Shown piece by piece: positions 59,436 to 64,000 of a DNA stretch of 64,000 bases; the first letter of the stretch is position 1; every line of letters starts with the position of its first letter. Location: NCBI GenBank assembly GCA_003569185.1, contig BGOJ01000001.1:376557-440556 (forward strand). The letters are read 5' to 3'. This DNA is from Candidatus Planktophila sp. (GTDB lineage: Bacteria > Actinomycetota > Actinomycetes > Nanopelagicales > Nanopelagicaceae). The notes beneath the pieces are model-generated. The model was not told where the DNA came from. It made no database searches and worked only from the letters and a program-made list of their open reading frames with translations. A program made the position numbers and the translations under genes.

Positions 59436-60218
59436 ATGCGCAAACCTTTAATTGCTGGTAATTGGAAGATGAATCTTAATCATCTTGAAGCTATTGCCGT
59501 CACCCAAAAATTAGCATACTCACTAGAGGACAAAGATTACGACGCTGTTGAAATAGTTGTTATACCGCCATTTACAGATATTAGATCAGTTCAAACATTG
59601 GTAGATGGTGATCGCCTACGGTTGCTCTACGGAGCTCAAGATATATCTTCTGCTGAATCTGGTGCGCATACCGGAGATATCTCTGGTTCCATGTTGGCCA
59701 AGCTAGGTTGTACCTATGTTTTGGTTGGGCATAGTGAGCGTCGTGCGAACCATCATGAAGATGATCAGTTAGTTAATAAAAAAATTAAGGCCGCTTTAGC
59801 CAATGAACTCAAACCCATCTTATGTGTAGGGGAGGAGTTGGCAATTCGAGAAGCCGGCACTCATATCTCTCATGTGTTAGAGCAGCTTAGGAATGCACTC
59901 AAAGGATTTCATAAGCCTAATTTGAAAAAAATCGTTATTGCTTATGAACCTGTGTGGGCAATTGGAACTGGCAAAACTGCAACTCCAGAGGATGCGCAAG
60001 AAGTTTGTTTAGCTATCCGCAACGAACTGAGGAAAATAGGAAGTGATGAAATTGCAGATAATTGCCGCATACTTTATGGCGGTTCTGTTAAGTCAATAAA
60101 CACATTAGATATCATGAAGGAATCTGATGTTGACGGAGCTTTAGTTGGCGGGGCTTCATTAGATCCAGAAGAATTTGCAAGAATTTCCAAGTTCCATAGG
60201 GTCTTAAATAAGGCTTAA
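59436..60218 (+). CDS. tpiA: Triosephosphate isomerase
   Basis: 260-residue TIM barrel with the catalytic Lys in GNWKMN (K11), His in LVGHSERR, Glu in [12 protein letters not shown], and the phosphate-binding LYGGSVK. It is preceded by GGAAAAAG. Confidence 0.97.
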   Translation: MRKPLIAGNWKMNLNHLEAIAVTQKLAYSLEDKDYDAVEIVVIPPFTDIRSVQTLVDGDRLRLLYGAQDISSAESGAHTGDISGSMLAKLGCTYVLVGHSERRANHHEDDQLVNKKIKAALANELKPILCVGEELAIREAGTHISHVLEQLRNALKGFHKPNLKKIVIAYEPVWAIGTGKTATPEDAQEVCLAIRNELRKIGSDEIADNCRILYGGSVKSINTLDIMKESDVDGALVGGASLDPEEFARISKFHRVLNKA

Positions 60219-60300
60219 TAGGTCGATTACGGCAAACTGACAAAAAGATAGTATCCTTACCCAATAGTTACAGATCCAAACTTAACGTGAAGGCGAGTAA

Positions 60301-60528
60301 ATGAATTTAGCTCTTTCAATCATTTTAGTTCTATCAAGCATCTTGATGATTATTTTGGTGTTACTACACAAGGGTAAAGGCTCTGGATTATCAGATTTGT
60401 TTGGTGGCGGAATATCTTCAACATATGGTGGTTCATCCGTAGTTGAAAAGAATCTGGATCGTATAACAATTGTTGTTGGTGGAGTTTGGTTTGCATCCGT
60501 AATTGCACTTAGTTTGTTATTGAAATAA
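60301..60528 (+). CDS. secG: Preprotein translocase subunit SecG
   Basis: 75-residue membrane protein with two hydrophobic segments (about 3-22 and 55-74) joined by a glycine-rich cytoplasmic loop KGKGSGLSDLFGGG, diagnostic for SecG. A GAAGGCGAG ribosome-binding site precedes it. The 82-base gap upstream contains TAGTAT and TAGTTA, either of which could be a -10 element. It follows tpiA as in most actinobacteria. Confidence 0.93.
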   Translation: MNLALSIILVLSSILMIILVLLHKGKGSGLSDLFGGGISSTYGGSSVVEKNLDRITIVVGGVWFASVIALSLLLK

Positions 60529-60550
60529 TTAAAAAAGAGAAGGAGTAATC

Positions 60551-60892
60551 ATGGCCGGTGGTAGCGCAATCCGAGGTAGTCGTGTCGGTGCTGGCCCAAT
60601 GGGCGAAGCTGAGCGTGGTGAATCAATTGCTCGCTTCCGAGTCTCTTATTGGTGCGCCAATGGACATGAAACAAAACCATCATTTGCAGAAGATGGAACT
60701 GTTGAAGTTCCAGCAGAATGGGATTGTCCAAGATGTGGCTTTCCAGCAGGTCAAGATAAAAACAAACCGCCTATGCCAATGAAGAACGAACCATATAAAA
60801 CACATTTAGCTTATGTAAAAGAACGCAGAACTGAAGCAGAAGCTAATAAAATTCTGGATATCGCGCTAAAGAAATTACGGGGAGACGAGTAA
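60551..60892 (+). CDS. rbpA: RNA polymerase-binding protein RbpA
   Basis: 113-residue actinobacteria-specific transcription activator. It has the conserved N-terminus GGSAIRGSRVGAGPMGEAERGE, the zinc-binding core (CANGHE, CPRCGFPAG), and the C-terminal sigma-interaction domain with KTHLAYVKERRTEAEA. RbpA stabilises open promoter complexes with the housekeeping sigma factor. An AAGGAG site precedes the ATG. This gene is strong evidence for the phylum. Confidence 0.97.
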   Translation: MAGGSAIRGSRVGAGPMGEAERGESIARFRVSYWCANGHETKPSFAEDGTVEVPAEWDCPRCGFPAGQDKNKPPMPMKNEPYKTHLAYVKERRTEAEANKILDIALKKLRGDE

Positions 60893-60895
60893 GAG

Positions 60896-62401
60896 TTAAA
60901 GTTCTTTGATTAATTGTTTTAAAGCTGAATTATTATTTTTCAAATGAATCCGAATTAAAGGCAATTTACGTTCCGTGATGGCTGATGCATCACCTAAAGC
61001 TTGAGCCATAATCAAATCTGCAAATTTAAAAGTTTCACCTGGAACTGCTAAATCGGATTGCAAATCAGATGTGATCTGTATGAAGCAACCATTTGGTTGC
61101 CCACCTTTGTGTATCTGACCTGTTGAGTGCAGGTATCTTGGTCCCCACCCAAAAGTAACTGACTTCTTATTCTTATTTGAAATCAGTTTTGTTAGCTGCA
61201 ACGCTTCACTGTCATCAACTCGAGGCAGGTATGAAAGAATCGCGAAATATTCCCCAGGTATACTCAAGAATTCAGTTAAGTTTTTTACCTTTTGATTTGA
61301 GTAAATAACATAATTATCTGTTTCAGTAACCGGTGTCTCGGCTTTAAAATCACCTCTAATTATTGAATTCAATATTGTGTTGCTAAGTTCTTTTGCTTCA
61401 GTGACATTAGGCTGGTTAAAAGGATCAACTTTAAGTAGATAACCGAGCAATGCTGTAACCCATTCCCAAAAAATGAAATGTTCACCCAAGCTAGCATCGA
61501 TTGCTAAATCAAATTCACCGTTAGATAGACCTATTGATATCCCACTATAAATTTGATCGGTTGAATGGATTATTACTGGTAGGCGTCCTTGCCCATTTTT
61601 GCCGGTGGATTCAGCCACTAACTGCTCAATCCAGTCTGACAATCCAGGAACATTTGATTTCGAATCAGAGATATTAAATATTTGCTTAGTTTGCGTAAAC
61701 AATAATGATGCTACATCAATAGCAGGGGAACCAACCTGGGAGAAAGTTTTAGAAGCAATTTCAGCATCATCTAAAAGTAAGGAAATATCAATACCAAGTA
61801 ATGCCGCAGGTACTAAACCAAATGCCGACAAGGCACTAAAACGTCCACCGACGAAAGGATCAGCATTTATTACCTTGTACCCCGATTTTCTCGAAGATTT
61901 ATCAAGGGGAGTATCTGGATCGGTAACAATAACTAAATGATTTTCGGGCTTTAACCCTTTATTTTTTAGATAATTTACAAAATATTTAAAGTGTGAAGTT
62001 GTTTCGATTGTTGTTCCTGATTTTGAGCTTATAACAATAATTGAATTCGCTGGATTCTTGGGCAGGGAATTAAGAATTTGATCTGGGTGGGTTGAATCCA
62101 AAACTACAAGAGATTTTTTGTAAGTTTTCGCAATTACTTCAGCAGCTAGTGATGAACCGCCCATGCCACACAGTATTACCTCGTTTAATTTATTGCTTCT
62201 CGCCCAAGCTGATAGAGAGTCCAGCTGTGGCAGAAGATCCCGGGAGGTAACTGGAAGATCAATCCAGTTTAAACGAGTGGGTGCCTCAGAATTAACGCCC
62301 CAGATGTTTGTGTCCTTATTGGCAAGCCTTACTGCTATTGGAAGTAGATCTGCAACTAAAGTTTTATCTATCTTAGAAACAAGCGGTCCAGATATCTTCA
62401 C
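60896..62401 (-). CDS. pgi: Glucose-6-phosphate isomerase
   Basis: 501 residues, two sugar-isomerase (SIS) domains, with LCGMGGSSLAAEVI, ISSKSGTTIET, GGRFSALSAFGLVPAA, and GGQPNGCFIQI near the C-terminus. It interconverts glucose-6- and fructose-6-phosphate. The sequence is of the divergent actinobacterial/cyanobacterial type found in tkt-tal-pgi-zwf clusters. It starts at GTG, overlapping tal by four bases (GTGA), and ends three bases from the convergent rbpA. Confidence 0.93.
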   Translation of the reverse strand: MKISGPLVSKIDKTLVADLLPIAVRLANKDTNIWGVNSEAPTRLNWIDLPVTSRDLLPQLDSLSAWARSNKLNEVILCGMGGSSLAAEVIAKTYKKSLVVLDSTHPDQILNSLPKNPANSIIVISSKSGTTIETTSHFKYFVNYLKNKGLKPENHLVIVTDPDTPLDKSSRKSGYKVINADPFVGGRFSALSAFGLVPAALLGIDISLLLDDAEIASKTFSQVGSPAIDVASLLFTQTKQIFNISDSKSNVPGLSDWIEQLVAESTGKNGQGRLPVIIHSTDQIYSGISIGLSNGEFDLAIDASLGEHFIFWEWVTALLGYLLKVDPFNQPNVTEAKELSNTILNSIIRGDFKAETPVTETDNYVIYSNQKVKNLTEFLSIPGEYFAILSYLPRVDDSEALQLTKLISNKNKKSVTFGWGPRYLHSTGQIHKGGQPNGCFIQITSDLQSDLAVPGETFKFADLIMAQALGDASAITERKLPLIRIHLKNNNSALKQLIKEL

Positions 62402-63483
62402 TTAGATCCACCAGCTATTGAATTTACAGTTTTCATTAATTCAAGCCAAGCAGCTTCAAATTTTGAAACTCCATCAACTTCCAAATGTTCGGTGATTTTG
62501 CCTAGATCTATTCCAGCCAGTGCGATTTTTGCCAAAATTGATTTAGATGAGGCAAGTTTTGATGGAACTAGATCATGATTGAATACTCCGCTGTTTTTTA
62601 CTGAGTTTAATGTTGCCTCAGGCATTGTGTTAACCGTATTCGCTGCCACTAAATCTAAAACATAAAGATTTGGATCAAAAGAGGGATCTTTAACACCGGT
62701 AGATGCCCACAATGGCCTTTGTAGATTTGCTCCTTTGTTTACCAATTCTTTCCAACTAGGAGTAGTAGAGAAATCTAGGAACGCTTGGTAGGCCATTACT
62801 GCATTTGCAATTGCGGTTTGACCGCGCATATTTGAATCGGTGGGTAGAAGGGCATCCACTGCTGAGTCAATCCGGCTTATGAAAAAAGATGCTACCGAAA
62901 AGATCTCGTTAATCTCTTGCTGCTTATCAACTCTTCGTTTCAGTCCATCTGCATAAGCTTGTAAAACCTGTTTGTATCTCGCCACTGAAAAAATCAAAGT
63001 AACGTTAACACTCACTCCTCTTGCAATCAGTTCTGTTATTGCAGGTAAACCTTCAACTGTTGCTGGAACCTTAATTAGTAAGTTTGGTCTATCGATGATT
63101 TTCCATAAATATAGCCCCTGCTCAATAGTGGCATTAGTATCGCGAGCAAATCTTGGATCTACTTCTATAGACACTCTTCCATCTTGATGATGTGTAACCT
63201 CATAAACTCCGCCAAAAAGATCACAAGCATCCCTGACATCATCAGTTGTAAGCCGGGTAATTATCTCTTCAGTTGATAACAAGGCGTTTCTGACTATATC
63301 GGCCTGGTATAGATCTGATTTACCAATTGCGGATGCAAAGATACTGGGATTAGTTGTCACTCCAACAACGTAGTCACTCTCTATTAACTTTTTTAAAGAA
63401 CCGCTTTGCAATCTTTCCCGAGATAAATCATCTAGCCATACCGCTACACCAGCTTTGGATATATCTGCTAAAGCGTTACCCAT
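62398..63483 (-). CDS. tal: Transaldolase
   Basis: 361-residue class I aldolase-type barrel of the non-oxidative pentose phosphate pathway. The Schiff-base lysine lies in LLIKVPATVEGLPAI. AVWLDDLSRERLQSG and GVTTNPSIFASAI mark the N-terminus, the actinobacterial Tal subfamily form. It overlaps tkt by eight bases and pgi by four. Confidence 0.95.
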   Translation of the reverse strand: MGNALADISKAGVAVWLDDLSRERLQSGSLKKLIESDYVVGVTTNPSIFASAIGKSDLYQADIVRNALLSTEEIITRLTTDDVRDACDLFGGVYEVTHHQDGRVSIEVDPRFARDTNATIEQGLYLWKIIDRPNLLIKVPATVEGLPAITELIARGVSVNVTLIFSVARYKQVLQAYADGLKRRVDKQQEINEIFSVASFFISRIDSAVDALLPTDSNMRGQTAIANAVMAYQAFLDFSTTPSWKELVNKGANLQRPLWASTGVKDPSFDPNLYVLDLVAANTVNTMPEATLNSVKNSGVFNHDLVPSKLASSKSILAKIALAGIDLGKITEHLEVDGVSKFEAAWLELMKTVNSIAGGSK

Positions 63484-64000
63484 GTGCCTTGCTAATACTT
63501 TCTTGTGCTGCCTTCACAACATTCTCAACTGTAAATCCAAACTCTTTAAACAAAACTGAAGCACTAGCTGATGCGCCAAAATGTTCAAGGGATACAGGAA
63601 CGCCCGCATCGCCAATAAATTGATACCAGGATTGGGCGATGCCGGCTTCTATGCTAACTCGTGCCCTAATTTTCTTAGGCAGAACCTGCTCTTGGTATGA
63701 GATGGGTTGCTGTAAAAACCATTCTAAGCATGGGGCACTTACCACTCGTGCTTTTATGCCGTGAGTTAACAATTGCTCGCGTGCAGCTAAAGCAAGATGA
63801 ACTTCAGAGCCGGTTGCAATCAAAATTACTTCACATTTTTCTGTGGCATTTTCATCCCCATAAGCCAACACATACGCACCCTTTTTAACATTTTCAGTGC
63901 TTTTAAATTTACTACGGTCGATAACCGGTAAGTTTTGACGAGAAAGGGCTAAACCAACTGGTTTAGCATTCTTTACTATTTCGACCCAGCACGCGCTAAC
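63476..64000 (-). CDS. tkt: Transketolase, C-terminal part
   Basis: The frame is open to the window edge, giving the last 174 residues. It shows the end of the pyrimidine-binding domain (GLALSRQNLPVIDR) and the C-terminal transketolase domain (ILIATGSEVHLALAA, PCLEWFL, SIEAGIAQSWYQFIG, EHFGASASASVLFKEFGFT). The enzyme moves two-carbon units with thiamine diphosphate. The N-terminal catalytic part lies outside the window. Confidence 0.95.
   Translation of the reverse strand, partial: VSACWVEIVKNAKPVGLALSRQNLPVIDRSKFKSTENVKKGAYVLAYGDENATEKCEVILIATGSEVHLALAAREQLLTHGIKARVVSAPCLEWFLQQPISYQEQVLPKKIRARVSIEAGIAQSWYQFIGDAGVPVSLEHFGASASASVLFKEFGFTVENVVKAAQESISKAHG

Overview
The window is one contiguous piece of a small, tightly packed actinobacterial chromosome with a low G+C content (about 40% by eye). 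Actinobacterial markers are RbpA, WhiA, SepF, a PdtaR-type ANTAR regulator, a PriA/HisA-like isomerase next to trpE, and the gene orders dcw cluster-ileS-dksA-lspA-rluD-dnaE and trp-lgt-gltBD-pyk. Low G+C, overlapping genes and almost no intergenic DNA fit streamlined aquatic actinobacteria such as the freshwater acI group (Planktophila/Nanopelagicus type). That placement is inference. No gap between genes exceeds 200 bases. I saw no insertion sequence, prophage or CRISPR array.

Layout. 1-15987 (+): cell wall and division cluster rsmH-ftsL-ftsI-murE-murF-mraY-murD-ftsW-murG-murC-ftsQ-ftsZ-pgeF-yggS-sepF-yggT; divIVA, usually next, is absent. 15984-19124 (-): ileS. 19243-24999 (+): dksA-like gene, lspA, rluD, dnaE. 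25006-32913 (+): priA-like gene, trpE, a 51-residue membrane peptide, trpC, trpB, trpA, a MauE/DsbA pair, lgt and a VIT-family transporter. 33018-40419 (+): gltB, gltD, pyk. 40463-44146: tRNA-Leu(CAA), pdtaR-like regulator, a thioesterase (-) and polA. 44149-45375 (-): MFS transporter. 45481-54300 (+): rpsA, coaE, uvrB, uvrA, uvrC. 54322-60892 (+): rapZ-yvcK-whiA-gap-pgk-tpiA-secG-rbpA. 60896-64000 (-): tkt(partial)-tal-pgi.

The content is housekeeping: peptidoglycan synthesis and division, tryptophan and glutamate synthesis, lower glycolysis, non-oxidative pentose phosphate steps, nucleotide excision repair and replication. No obvious new multigene system is present. The points worth following are: (1) a repeated TANNNT-N6-8-start arrangement upstream of about twelve genes, implying widespread leaderless mRNAs, sometimes with the upstream stop codon inside the -10 element; (2) a tRNA-Leu(CAA) with a short variable loop ending one base before the start codon of an ANTAR regulator; (3) a priA-like gene left alone where a histidine operon usually sits, with two expected active-site residues changed; (4) lspA starting at CTG; (5) five conserved genes (ftsQ, pgeF, dnaE, gltB, gap) each broken by one missing base, four in A runs and one in a T run, most simply sequence error but checkable.
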